NCBI GenBank assembly: GCA_022393335.1 | Contig: JAJEKB010001077.1 | Coordinates: 89,015 to 153,014, forward strand | DNA: 64,000 bases | Reading direction: 5' to 3' | From: Macrotrachela quadricornifera | Taxonomy: Eukaryota > Rotifera > Eurotatoria > Philodinida > Philodinidae | Shown: positions 13,166 through 24,922 of the stretch, piece after piece | Layout: each line of letters starts with the position of its first letter | Position numbering within the stretch: position 1 is the first letter of the stretch | The notes under the pieces: generated by a model | Database searches by the model: none | Told to the model about the DNA's origin: nothing | The model's input: only the letters and a program-made list of their open reading frames with translations | Program-made: the position numbers and the translations under genes

Positions 13166-14104
13166 ATGGATAATATGTACAGTTATGATTATCAATTTCG
13201 TTTAATTGTCGTTGGAGATTCAACTGTTGGAAAGGTTAGTCAATATAATAACTAGTAACATACAATGAATTTCGTTTCTTTTTTTAGTCGTCATTATTAC
13301 GTAGTTTTTGTGATGGAGTTTTCTCTCAAGATCCAGTAAGCTAGACATATCTATTTATTTATATATTATAATTATTAGATTTTTTTTTATATAGGATCCA
13401 ACAGTTGGTGTTGATTTTAATGTACGTATTATTGAAGTTAAACCTGGTATTAAGGTAAAACTACAACTATGGGATACAGCTGGTCAAGAACGATTTAGGT
13501 AAAATTTTGAAAATAAAAATAAAAATTTAAAATAATTTTTATGTTACAGAAGTATTACACGTGCATATTATCGTAATTCAGTTGGTGTTCTTTTGATATA
13601 TGATACAACAAATTATGTTAGTTTTACACACGTAACAAGTTGGTTAAATGAAGCTCGTGCCCAGATTCAACCATATCATTCTGTCTTTCTTCTTGTTGGT
13701 ACTAAAATTGATCGAGAATCTGAACGACAAGTAAGTTTATTAAATATATTTCATAAATTCTTTTTTTTTCTAAATTATATTTTTTTAAGGTAACAACAGA
13801 AGAAGGAAAAGCATTTGCTGATTTTCATAATATATCATTTATTGAAACATCTTCAAAATCTTCTTTATATGTTCAAGAAGCATTTACACTTATTGCTCGA
13901 GAAATTTATGATATGTTAATTGAAGGACGTATACACATTCAAAATGGGTATGTGCTTTCTATTTGCTATGTCTAATTGAATTTTTTCTTGTTAAGATGGG
14001 ATGGAGTAAAAGCTGGTCCAAAAACAGCTAATACAAGTCAGAATCAATCAATTGATGTAACACAGAATGTTCAACCACGACGAAGTGGATGTTGTAGTAG
14101 TTAA
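13166..14104 (+). CDS. RAB39: Rab39-like small GTPase
   Basis: Membrane-trafficking GTPase of about 219 aa. Exons: 13166-13234, 13288-13335, 13395-13498, 13550-13730, 13790-13947, 13996-14104. Motifs in order: P-loop GDSTVGKSS, switch I Thr in [21 protein letters not shown], guanine-binding TKID (canonical NKxD; Rab39 proteins also deviate with HKCD), ETSSK (canonical ETSAK), and a C-terminal GCCSS with a dicysteine for geranylgeranylation. The N-terminal [22 protein letters not shown] and the C-terminal IHIQNGWDGVKAG closely resemble vertebrate Rab39A/B, which act in endolysosomal and autophagic traffic. Length matches the family. The ATG follows AT-rich sequence and is the first in frame. 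Confidence 0.95.
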
Positions 14105-14206
14105 CAATCTTATTTTTCCTAATTTCTTTCTTTTTTGTATATAATTCTTTTCTAAACAGTATACGTGTAAGTCTGTACGGTTGCTTTTCCTTTCTTTTTC
14201 TCTTGC

Positions 14207-14207
<1 letters not shown>

Positions 14208-14238
<31 letters not shown>
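14208..14238. repeat. (TA)n microsatellite
   Basis: A run of alternating TA in the 3' UTR of the Rab39-like gene. Confidence 0.9.
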
Positions 14239-14240
<2 letters not shown>

Positions 14241-14428
14241 TTTTTTTTGTCGAAAAGAGAATAATCCTATTGTTGGGTCATTCAATCAAGCTATTTGTAT
14301 TTTGTTGTTTTTTGTCTAAAGAAAACTTCATATATTTATGTCAGGTTTTGTGTAATATATACTTTCACATTTTTTTTCGAACATATTCCCTTGTATTCAT
14401 ATTCTTATAATGATTAAGAGTAAAATGA

Positions 14429-14434
14429 AATAAA
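14429..14434 (+). terminator. Probable poly(A) signal AATAAA of Rab39-like gene
   Basis: A canonical hexamer about 325 bases after the stop codon. This would give a 3' UTR of ordinary length that includes the TA tract. Confidence 0.4.
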
Positions 14435-15699
14435 GATAAATCCAAAATACTTTATACTTTTTTTTGTAGAATTATAATTTTCGTTCGTTAATTTATTAAG
14501 TTCGTATCAATACATGTAAATGGCGCTCGTATCGTACAGATGTGTTCTGAACACAAAAAACACTTATATCACAAGTTCTATTAAACAGATTTAGATAATT
14601 TCTTTTCAAATACTTCTTAGTATCTATCTGACTTTTCGTAAGAATACCAAGCTTTAGGTTGCCGTTGCAATGATCCCTTGAAACAACAAAGATCAAAAAT
14701 CAGTGCTCCTTGACGCTTTGTATCGATGACAATCGTTTTTTTGTCCCTAAAAATTGATTGAATGAAAATAATTTTTTTGAACTATTTTGTAGCTAAGACT
14801 TTCCTATTTTTAATCATATAAATTAATCATAGCTTTAGTTTCGATTTACTTATCAAATCTTGCAAGAAGTACTTAAACATACATTTTGACTATTTTATGC
14901 CTCGAAAGATTTTAATAATAGATATTGAAAAAAAAAAATTAATTTAATTTCACTTTCTTTGATTGCAATCGACTTCTTTCAGACTGAGAGACGTTTTCAG
15001 ACATTTACTAAGTATTCTAATTGTCTTAGATGATCGAGAGGCCTGAAAATGAAGTAAGAGTGTCACCAGCATTTTCACTGTTACACTATATATCTCTATG
15101 TATGGATAAAGTTTATATATGCTCATTAGATTTTTCTTTTGATTGATATATGAATATTAACTTAGTAATTTTATTTCATCAAAATATTTCTAAAATTAAT
15201 TAGTTTATCTGTTAAAATATCCATTTTTTAATAAAGTTCGATTTTTTTCCAAAATTAAAAAACTGACAGTTGCAAAAAAGATTTGATTTGTACACAACTA
15301 CTAAAACTCTATCGAAAGCATAGCTCAAATATTCCTCATGTTCACTTTTATTTTTTCAATTTTTTACTTCAAATTGTACAGTATCAGCGCGATTCATTTA
15401 TATACGTTCAATTTACAAGGAATAAAAACTTCAATTCAAATCATATTTTGTTCAATAGTATAAATATTTCTCGTAATTCTGTTAAATATATTATTTGTAA
15501 CAGTCGATTAGATTTGTTTGTATGGTGTTAATTTGCAGATTTGAATACTTCTGCATTTTATAAAAACTGTTGCTAAATGCGTTATAAAAAAAACAATCAT
15601 TGACTAATTTACATATAACATCAAATTTCTTTAGTAAAACTATAAAAGAAAAGATATTGCAATATTCCAATAATATTTTTCACTATTTTTTTTATTTGA
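14435..15699. other. Convergent intergenic region
   Basis: AT-rich sequence between the 3' ends of the Rab39-like gene and the Cys-rich membrane protein gene. No supportable gene; open frames at 14496-14696 and 15283-15531 lack motifs. Confidence 0.5.
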
Positions 15700-18600
15700 T
15701 CACACCAAAAAAACATATATATTTATTAATACTTGCATAGTAAAAGAACAAGTAAAACAGAAAAACAATAAATAGGAGATTCTTTTAATTGAACTATTAT
15801 TTGTTGTTAAAAATTGATAAGCTTTTTTGTATTGTTCACAATTATTTGAATATCTTAGACTATTTTCAACATTAATTGATAATAAACCAATATTTGTACA
15901 ACTTGATTCAGATAGTATCCAACTTGCTGTCATTGATTTTAGTGGTTGAATCTATAAAATAAATAAATAGATAAATGATTAAGACTAAAAAAAAACAAAA
16001 TCCTTTTAAAAAATTTTACCAAACAAAAAGCTCTTGTTTGTTCATATAGAATAATTGTACGCTGAAATCGATGATCTGTTCGCCATGATGCTAGACAAAG
16101 ACCTTTAATTGATGTTATTACTTGTACATCAGGCACAGTATCATGACGACATGTTGAAGAAAATGTTAATTCACTTTTATTTGTTATTTCACAGCCAATT
16201 GATAATGTCCAAAGATTGATTGAACATGTTGAAACAGGAATTGAAGGTCGATAATTATTTAATGATTTGTAAATACCCATTTGTGGACAAGAAATATTTG
16301 AAGATGTTGAAGGTTCTATTTACATAAATAAAATTATCAAAAATAATATATTAACAAAAAATCTTACTGAAAAGAGTATAATGTAAATGACTATTTTTAC
16401 ATTTATGTTCATCAAAACCTGAAATAATGCGAAAATATCTATTAATCTTCTTATAAAAATTAAAATTTACCAATTGAAAGATCAATAACTAATGAAGATC
16501 GATGAATTAATTTAATACAATAAAGTATAGGTGAACTAAAAAATTCAATTATACAAAAATTTTATTTTAAAAGCAAATTCTACCATTGTTCTAAAGATTT
16601 TGCTTTAATACGAATAATATTTTCATGTCGTCGTTTATTAGATATAACTCGAGTAAATTGCAAATTATGTACAATAGTCTGATCATCATTAATTTTCATA
16701 ATAAGTTGAGTATTATTAATATAAACTGTATTTGTATTTATACCACTTGTTCCAATTGTTAACCATTTACCACGAGTCCACTTTGGTAATTGATTTTTTG
16801 AATCAGATTGACGATGATATGTATCTAATAAGTAAAAAATATATAATAACATAGAGTTAAAATTTAAAAAAAAAACATATATGCTTTCTAACAGACATCA
16901 AGTTATTATATTCTGTATTGATTATTTACCCGGAAGTACATTTAATATAATAGCTGATTCTCTAGTAAGTAAATCTCTACATGTATCATCTGTAGATAAA
17001 TAAACTTCTTTTGGTGGTATATGTTTTTCATCATGTTTTATTTTTGTATATGACTAGATTAAAAAAAACAGATAATTTTTTTTTTAAATTTTTGTATAAA
17101 TTAATCTTACAAAACAAACAAATCTTTGTCGATCTATACTTCGAGCAACAATATAATTTATATTTCCATCAGTAAAACGAGCAAAACATGTTGCTCTTAC
17201 ATCTATTTAAATAAAGAAAGATTAATAAATAATTTTTTTTAATAATATGTTTAACCCTGATTAGTTTGACATCGATTATTATATGACAATTGGAATGTAT
17301 TTGATGAGAAACAATGATGAAATGCTTGTGGTTGACATAATGTTGATAATTGATGATCTTTTTCGAAATACCATGATTGTTCGAATGGACATGAAATTGA
17401 TTCAGCATTATCTACATATAAAAAATATTATTGATTTTTTTTTTATTCTAATTGAATTATTCATATGTAAGATAATTTTTCATAAAAGATACAATCTTTT
17501 TCGTTCGTGTATATAAGTTCATTTTGACAGAGTGAGCTTGCGGCGCCGGGAGCTTTGCTAATTTCCTGTGTTTATCTAGGTCAGTGAACATTCATCTGCT
17601 CTATATGTGCCATGTCGGTCAGCGTTTCGTCTGTTCACTATGCAGTGTATTATCACTTATGCCTATGGACGTTTTCTTTTTTTATCCTATCACGCACGCA
17701 CTACAGGATTTTCTTTTCTGTTAATTAGTGTCGATTATAACAGACAGGTTACATTTTTATTTTATTTTATCTCCTTACCCCGGAAGAGTGTATATAAAAC
17801 TGTATCAGGCGTGATTGATCCACAAATACGACCATTGTCATCGTCCGCATCGAAGCATTCGCCTAAAAGAAATAGACAAGTCATCATTAACGCAGCGGAA
17901 GTTAAAAAGAAGAAAATCTTGCATAAGACATATTGTCAAAATAGTCAGTTGATAAACGGAAGTAAGCATGACTACGTGACTATCGTTTGTAGATGAAACA
18001 TCATGTATATGTATATAGAACATCAATAGGAGGAAAAAAAGCGAGAGTTCTCATTACTATATATATTGATCATTGAGCGTTAATAATAACATTGATTGAT
18101 GATAATTAAGTAATATTATGACATGTTTCAAAATACTTACTTTCTCGATATTGTAATGCGTTTGAATGTCTTGGAATAAATAGAATACATCGTTTACATC
18201 TTGTCTGTCTAAAAATAAAGAGATGTAATAAATAAAAAAAGAAAGACAATCAAAAATTGTCCTTTCTCTCCTTTATTTGTGTTCTATTGACACACATTTT
18301 TGCCCTTTTACTAAGCTTAGTTTGAAACAATGTATTTGTTTTTGCATACACGCCTGACCCGATTCCAAGTCAAACAAAGAGTATATATATATACGTATAT
18401 ATGAGAGAGCAGACAGTGAAATCGCGCAAGGTTATTAAATGGATGAACAGCTCAAGTAATTTTGATTTAAATCGTTTTATTCATCGTCTATATATATTGA
18501 ACTCGTTCTATCACTCTATATATGTCTGGATTGAATGAAGATGAGAGAATAGATAGTATATTACTTTTACATCATTTGATACTAAACAGTTTAAATGAGT

Positions 18601-19735
18601 AACATACAAAAAAAAAGAAGAATATGTAACCTACTCATTATAAAAGATAAATTTATTTTTGACATCTTGTTGTCCTATACTGGCCATACATGTTCCCTTC
18701 AATGAATACCATGTATTATTGATTGTTATCAAATCGACAAGACCCGGCTGTATCCATACGCCGACAAACGGTGCCGAAATAAAACAGGTCGGCAATGATG
18801 AAGCTGATGAAAGACCTAAAACAGACAGAAAAGATAACAGATCTTAATCAGACACTAATCGATTCTGACATTTGTCTACAATACATGTAGAGTAATCGTT
18901 ACTATTTATCAGTTTCAAAATGAAAAATGAAATAAAACAATTTTCTTGTCAAATATTCACACACGTGTTAAATGATAATATATTTTAATTCTTCTGACCT
19001 TTTCTATTTTTTAGTATTAAACAATAATGATGATAAATGAGAGTAACTGACCATTTTCAATTTTATCGACAGTGGTCATCGTCTCAATAAGCACTTGAAC
19101 CTTTTTTTTCTTCTTGCTTTATAAGTATACTAGTGACGCAAGCTTATAATCCTGACAGATGCATACAGCAGCCGTAATCATTATTTCTTTTCAAGACAAA
19201 CCCTGTCGGCTTGCCTACTGGACAGAATAGATATAAACAGAACAAGTGCAGTTTTATAAGTAGAGAAGAAAAAAAAACGTATGAGTTGTTATTGTTTCAT
19301 AATGCACAAAATAGTATACAGGGAAAAAAACAATCAAATTCCCATCAGGTTATCGACGTCTTTTGGTGTAACGTTTGAATAACAGTCACACATATTGTTA
19401 ATACGGAAATTGAAAACCGATTTCTTTTTCTTCTTCTTTGAACAGCTAACGGCGATTAAAGCAGTTTTTTTTTCTTTTCACGGATAATTTCATAGTGAAG
19501 CTAATTTTTGAGTATGAATTACGTCAGTAGAAGAACAAAAAAAATGACTTTTAAAAATAGAATGGCTCAATGCATCTTTTCAACGATTTAGATTAGTGCA
19601 CCTGCATGAATATAAATTTTGATTATATGATGCGATTAATAATCTTCTTTCTCAAGGGAGAGTAAGAAAATGAGACTTACCGAACGTCAATATCATTAGA
19701 AATATATGCTGAATTTTACAGGAAATCATGATCAT
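15700..19735 (-). CDS. Secreted/membrane Cys-rich protein, DUF7042/7043/7044/7045 type
   Basis: Predicted 554-aa extracellular protein. Twelve exons in minus order: 19681-19735, 18635-18815, 18141-18208, 17779-17862, 17256-17411, 17111-17202, 16930-17053, 16584-16824, 16471-16535, 16368-16418, 16020-16315, 15700-15951. All are GT-AG and in frame. It begins with a signal peptide (ISCKIQHIFLMILTF) and ends with a hydrophobic tail (YLLFFCFTCSFTMQVLINIY) that would be a membrane or GPI anchor. Recognisable blocks: CFISAPFVGVW-Q with ITI and KGTC; TRCKRC followed by FIPRHSNALQYRES; SISCPFEQSWYF; ATCFARFTDGN; and GLCLASWRTDHRF. This Cys/Trp pattern resembles the invertebrate family annotated with DUF7042-DUF7045, of unknown function; the assignment is from memory of the pattern. 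Introns 2, 3 and 4 are much longer than the rest of the locus. Confidence 0.8.
18376..18400. repeat. TA-rich palindromic tract
   Basis: A short, nearly self-complementary TATATA-ACGT-ATATA tract within intron 2 of the Cys-rich protein gene. Probably a neutral simple repeat. Confidence 0.6.
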
Positions 19736-22012
19736 TGATCCTCATCATTTGATATTTAAAAAACATGTTAATTTACTATACATTGTTTTACATCTAAAAG
19801 AAAATATAAAACATAGAATATAATTGTTGTCTCCCACCTATGGTGTATAGGCGAGTCGAGATGTCTGTCTATTCTATTGTCATCTCAAGACACCTGTTAC
19901 TTCTGTATAAATGTATGTGCCATATACTTACGCTTGTCATTTTGTTCATCGTAACGACAACCATCAATGTAGTCTTTTTCGCTCTCTCATCATGTCGCAG
20001 AACTGAACTTAATTGTGGTAATAAAGAAAACGGGAGAAGGAGAGACGATTTTGTTCATCCGTTCTTTTCTCTCTCCCTCTCTCTCCCTCTCTCTCTTTCT
20101 CTCTCTTTCTTGCGTCCAATGAATACAGAATGAAAGAGAGAGAGAAAGAGAGATGGAGAAAAGATGAGCATAAAACCGCAAGCACGCGCCATACAAATAA
20201 AAAAGAGAGAGCGATGATTGTTGTTATTGTTAGAAAAAGTGACAAGTAGAAGTATCGTTTTTCTGCATTCTACCGGTTGTAGTAGTGATGATGATCATCA
20301 TTAGCTAATGGACTATAGTTTGATGATCATCCGCCTCTTATACGATTTCTCCGGTCAGATACAATGTAAAAAGAGATTCAAACCACATGAATGTGTGTCA
20401 GTTGTTTAGATGTGCGTGTTCAACTGGTCAGTATGCAAGAGAAAAGAAGAGAAACATTATAATCACACGCGCGCTTCATGTCGCCCTTCTACTTAATTGA
20501 CATGGTTGGCACGCCCTAATTAGACTTTTTCTCTTCTATTCATTGTAAAGCTTATTCATAGAGAACATCCGTTTACTAGTAAAGAGTAAAAGCATTTAGA
20601 ATTTCATCGCACTCTTCCTTATTCATTGTACGCACATAGATAAATAAAGATAGCTATGATCCTCCACAACCTTGAGATGAAACAACCATATATTTTAACG
20701 CACGACAAAGTTTCTCTGTTGATCCACGATGGCCTCAAGTAATCGAGCTTCAATTCATGATCATAATCATTTCTCATCAACCTCTATAACAAACTCATAT
20801 TCAAGTCCTTGAAGATAAAGAATGTTACAAACAAACTTTGCCTTTGGCTTATCATGAAAGTGAAATAGACGAACATCTGTATATATGTAAAACGGGCGTT
20901 TCATTTTTGTGAACTGCCGACCACCCACTCATTTTATCGTCGTCGCATGATTAGATTTATAAAAGAAACGAAGACAAGCTTAGTGACATTGACGAGAAAT
21001 GAAGATGGTCGTTTGATTTTTCTTTTTACTTCACTCTCCATGACACAGGACAACGATGGAATTGAATTAGTGATGTGTCAAACGAACGAGAGACCGGAAA
21101 AACATGCTGAAGAAATGAAGATGAAGAAGAGGAGGGGGATATGTCATCTGTCGTATAATGGAGGTCATCTCATTTCTCATAGACACAACTTGTTGATTAA
21201 CGCCTCAAGTTCAAGTAGACACAGCATCTTGACGTCAATGTCAGTCTGAAAATTAGGTTTATTAAAAGAATATGATTAAAATCAGTTTCTAAATGTATCT
21301 TTTTTTTTTGTTAGAAAGATACTAAGAAAAAAAATAAAAGAAAAAGATTGATAATTTTTTATGCATTTGTTCATCTTATACAATAATACTTTGATCTGTC
21401 AGAAAGTTAATGGATCGAATCAGATGCTCTCTTTCGATTGATCATATATGATGGTTCATCAGAATTAAATGAGAAAGAAAGAAAATTACTATTCCGTAAG
21501 CAAAAAAGAATGCAATAGAAAAATTTCCGATAATACATTGATTTTAGACAACTTTCTATGCGTTGATTAAACTATCTATAATTGAATTAAATATTTAATG
21601 AGCAGGTAATCATAAAATAGATTTCATTTGCTGATTTACTGATCTATTATATAATATTGTTCTGGTTAAAATAAATCAAAACTAATCGACTATATTATAT
21701 GAACATTTCTGACGATTAGACAACTTGTTTTTTTTTTCGAAACTTGATATCGGATTTTGTTTCACAAATAGACATAAATGATTGTTAACTCCCAAATGAA
21801 ACATATGTAAAAAGTAGTACGAGATAAATCCATTCACTACAGGATCAAAACGATTATATCGTTGTCTGATACTTTGATTTGAACTACGAACACGTCCGTT
21901 CTTAATATGCTATCAATCCTATAGAAATATAATAAGTATATTTCTATACTGTTTATTTCTTTTTTTTTCTTTTGATTAAATAAAAAGAAAACACCATAGC
22001 CAACCACTCTGA
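19736..22012. other. Upstream region of the Cys-rich protein gene, no clear gene
   Basis: Intergenic. It has slightly higher GC than the gene-poor regions around 20200-21250. A frame at 20947-21249 is open for 100 aa (Lys/Arg/His-rich) but has no motif or splice support. The pyrimidine/purine hairpin at 20087-20154 is listed separately. Confidence 0.4.
20087..20154. repeat. Polypyrimidine/polypurine inverted repeat (hairpin or H-DNA potential)
   Basis: A CT-rich tract (about 20070-20110) is followed after about 21 bases by a GA-rich tract (20132-20154). They pair over roughly 20 bp as TCTCTCTTTCTCTCTCT against its complement. It lies about 350 bp upstream of the Cys-rich protein start codon. 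Confidence 0.75.
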
Positions 22013-22210
22013 ATGTGGTCGCTTCCCTCCTTGCCGCGTCACGGTGGACACAACAAGGTGCGATCATCAAAGGAAGCAGGCCGAGCTCTCGAGAAGAGAG
22101 CAGCCCCATCCTACTTCACGCTCAAGAAGAACCACTGCCACTCATCATCGTGGTTTGTTTGGGTCTTCTTTGGCTATGGGTGTTTTGTCGATATGTACTA
22201 CAGAAAATGA
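22013..22210 (+). other. GC-rich island with possible small membrane-protein exon
   Basis: About 200 bases with visibly higher GC than the surroundings. One forward frame, open from 22006 to the TGA ending at 22218, encodes an N-terminal polar part (RPSSREESSPILLHAQEE) then a strong membrane segment (PLPLIIVVCLGLLWLWVF) and a short basic tail. No ATG precedes it in frame, but CCATAG immediately upstream could be a splice acceptor in phase 0. Two other frames are also open, so coding status is uncertain. No family is recognised. Confidence 0.3.
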
Positions 22211-22218
22211 TCCTGTGA

Positions 22219-23104
22219 AGTACAATCTTAACGTTTGCTATGTTTTAATAGAGTTTTTATAGGCATCTATCGAGCAAACATTGCATAGTAAACCTTTACT
22301 TTTGCGTTCTTCTAACGATGAATCATTTATTCGTACGATAAAGTAATGAAAGAAAGAAAAAAATTATTTCGTATATTTATTTATGCGGGTTATCAAGGAC
22401 AATATTTTGATGATGAGATAAATGATTATTGATTATAGCAGATAAATAATTTTAATTTTTTTAATGATTACTAAATCTTAATTCTTTTTATCAATAAAAA
22501 AAACAACTTATTCGTTCACTGATTAAATATGATTTCTAAAAAATGTCATGTAATAACTTCTTTACTTTTAAAATGAATATTTTTTGTGATTCTTCTTAGA
22601 AGAATATTAGTAAAATTACGCTAAAAAGTAATTTCAGTTTTAATAATATAAAATTTAATAATAAAATAGATAGTATGAATTTTCTAATTAAATTAAAAGA
22701 TTTCATTTGTCTATGCATTTTCATTATATCATCTATTTAGTATTTGTCTGAATAAAATATTGATAATATAGGCATGAAATTCCAAATGATTCACTCAAGA
22801 TCTAACAATATATATCAATTGTACACAATGGTTCTTTATCCAATATTAAACAATAACAATAAAGATTTTGTGTTTTATTATCAGTCATTTCGTGATCGAA
22901 TGATATCTTCGTATAATACAGAATATTTTACAATTTAGATAGTCAAATAATTTATTATTTCAAATAAAGAAAATCAGGACAAATATGAAAATTAAAAAAG
23001 GAATGACACGACAGATGTCTACAAGAATTACATTAGATTTGTATATTGTATAATTTCTACAGTTTTAATTAAATTGAAAATTAATGTGTACAGAAAAAGT
23101 TTAA
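22219..23104. other. AT-rich intergenic region
   Basis: I see no gene or notable structure, only the 3' flank of the inhibitor gene on the minus strand. Confidence 0.5.
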
Positions 23105-24182
23105 TTAAGGTTTGCATGTCTCTTCACATGCAGCTTTTGTACGAAAGTTATTTTTATTGCCGTGACATCCTCCATAGCTGAATGATTCACAGTTTTTCGT
23201 AGCTGAATTATAATAATAACGTTGGAAATTTGCCCTACATAAACCAGCTTTCTTTGGTTGCTCACAAATAGCTAGAAAAAAAAAAAGAAAGTAAATATGT
23301 TCGAAACAATTCGAATAAGCACGATATTACATTTTGAGTCAATATCTTCATCTTTGCTTCTTTTGTCTTTGTAGGAGGTTACTATATCACAATGAGTTCC
23401 AAATGTTCCATCCGGTTTCTTATCAATAACACATCGTTGTTTAGGTCCACAAAGTATAGGCTAATAAATAAAAGTTAATCGTTCAATGGAATCTTTTGAA
23501 TAGAAAATAATTACTTTTCCAGATGGATTGCATGGATCATTACATTTACAAATTTCACAACCATCTTTTTTTTCATAACCATATGGACATTTTTTTCGTT
23601 TATTATTTGGACATTTAACCGGTCCACATGCTTTTTTATCACCTAATTTTGATCTATTGCTACTGGAACTTTCTCCGACTAAAATGATCAAATATCATTA
23701 TAAATGTATGAATAACAAAATCATGTATATTTTTTTTACCTCGAATAACATTAATATCAATAGTTGGTGCTATTGAATCATTTAAAAGAGCTTGTCTTTG
23801 AATATCATTAATGAATTGAAGTTTACCATCAGGTCCAGTAATTCTTACGGATACTGCATAAGTATTATGAGACATAATTTCTGATGAATTATATTTAAGT
23901 GTATATGAAAAAGGGAATGTTTTTGCATTAGATATAGTAGTTGATGAAATAAGTTTTGAAGCTACATCCATTAAACTAATATCTCGTAATTCAACTAATA
24001 TTTTTGAATTTGCATCAATATTATTTTGACCATCATGAGTTACTTTTCCCGTAATATATTTCTCGTCACCAGCACCTAAATAAATGTTATAAATATTGTA
24101 AATGACTCTCAATTGTATAGTTACTTTCAATGGCATAGATTAAAACTATACCAATAATTGTGAAAGAAAATAGACGAAACAT
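23105..24182 (-). CDS. Secreted YbaY-like / antistasin-like / Kunitz fusion protein
   Basis: Predicted 284-aa secreted protein. Exons in minus order: 24125-24182 (signal peptide), 23740-24075 (YbaY-like), 23515-23678 (antistasin-like), 23331-23460 (Cys pair linker), 23105-23271 (Kunitz). Residues 1-19 form a signal peptide (MFRLFSFTIIGIVLIYAI). Residues about 21-131 match the bacterial YbaY/YscW lipoprotein fold: ITGKV start, ILVELRDISLMD, PFSYTLKYN, YAVSVRITGPDGKLQFIND. Next is [19 protein letters not shown], an antistasin-type disulfide pattern, then CGPKQRC..PDGTFGTHC. The C-terminus is a six-Cys Kunitz domain (CESFSYGGCHGN signature). Antistasin and Kunitz domains inhibit serine proteases. 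The P1 region (GLCRANF) suggests Arg specificity if the family register holds. It is a tandem paralogue of the gene at 24923-25612. Confidence 0.88.
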
Positions 24183-24922
24183 AGGTTGAATAAGTTGAAA
24201 GCACTTTTCGATATAGACAATATATTTATGTTCCAGTAGTAAATTCTATTTCTATTATATAAACATATTTTGTTTTTCTTCTGTTTTCTATAGAATAATT
24301 CATTGGTAAGGTCATTTATTTCGATGATTGTTTTCTAGATAAGAGAAAAATACGTCCGATTATGAATGGCGAGATTTCTTTATTTTCAAACATCACCCGT
24401 CATATTTAGTATCTTTTTATTATAATAATAAAAGAAATATAACAAAAAGTGAGAAACATCAGTTACATAATACGTTGTTGCTTCTTAAATAAATGCGTAT
24501 TAATTGTTCTAGAACTTTTATTTCATTTTACGTTGATCGGAATAAAAATTAAATGATTTTATTATTCCTAATTTGAATATTTTTATTTTTGTTTTAACAA
24601 ATTTTTTGACGAAATATCCATCATTTATTAATTGATAAGTGCTTGAAATACGTAAGATCAAATATATAATATCTTTTGTATTATAAGAATGAAAATAATT
24701 TATTCTTAATACAACTACATTCACTGTGAGATGACGAGATCTGAAATATATGAGGTTGAATGATTTATTATTTAGAAATGAAATTAGATTAACATAAAAA
24801 TTAATGGTGAATAAAAAAAAAGAAAAATGTAATACATGACTACAGTTACATTACAATCTATTCATTCATCGTCTCTTTAATTTCAAAATAAAAATCTTAA
24901 TCTATCTGGTCGAAGAAATAGA
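24183..24922. other. Intergenic spacer between tandem inhibitor genes
   Basis: About 740 bases of AT-rich DNA between two same-strand paralogues. It contains the 3' flank of the upstream copy and probably the promoter of the YbaY-containing copy. No gene seen; the open frame 24518-24724 has no motif. Confidence 0.5.

Noticed and set aside
17607..17996. 129-aa frame on the plus strand
   Set aside because: Lies over an intron and exon 4 of the minus-strand Cys-rich gene, whose exons chain in frame.
20947..21249. 100-aa basic frame on the plus strand
   Set aside because: No domain, no splice signals and no neighbouring exon; kept only as a note.
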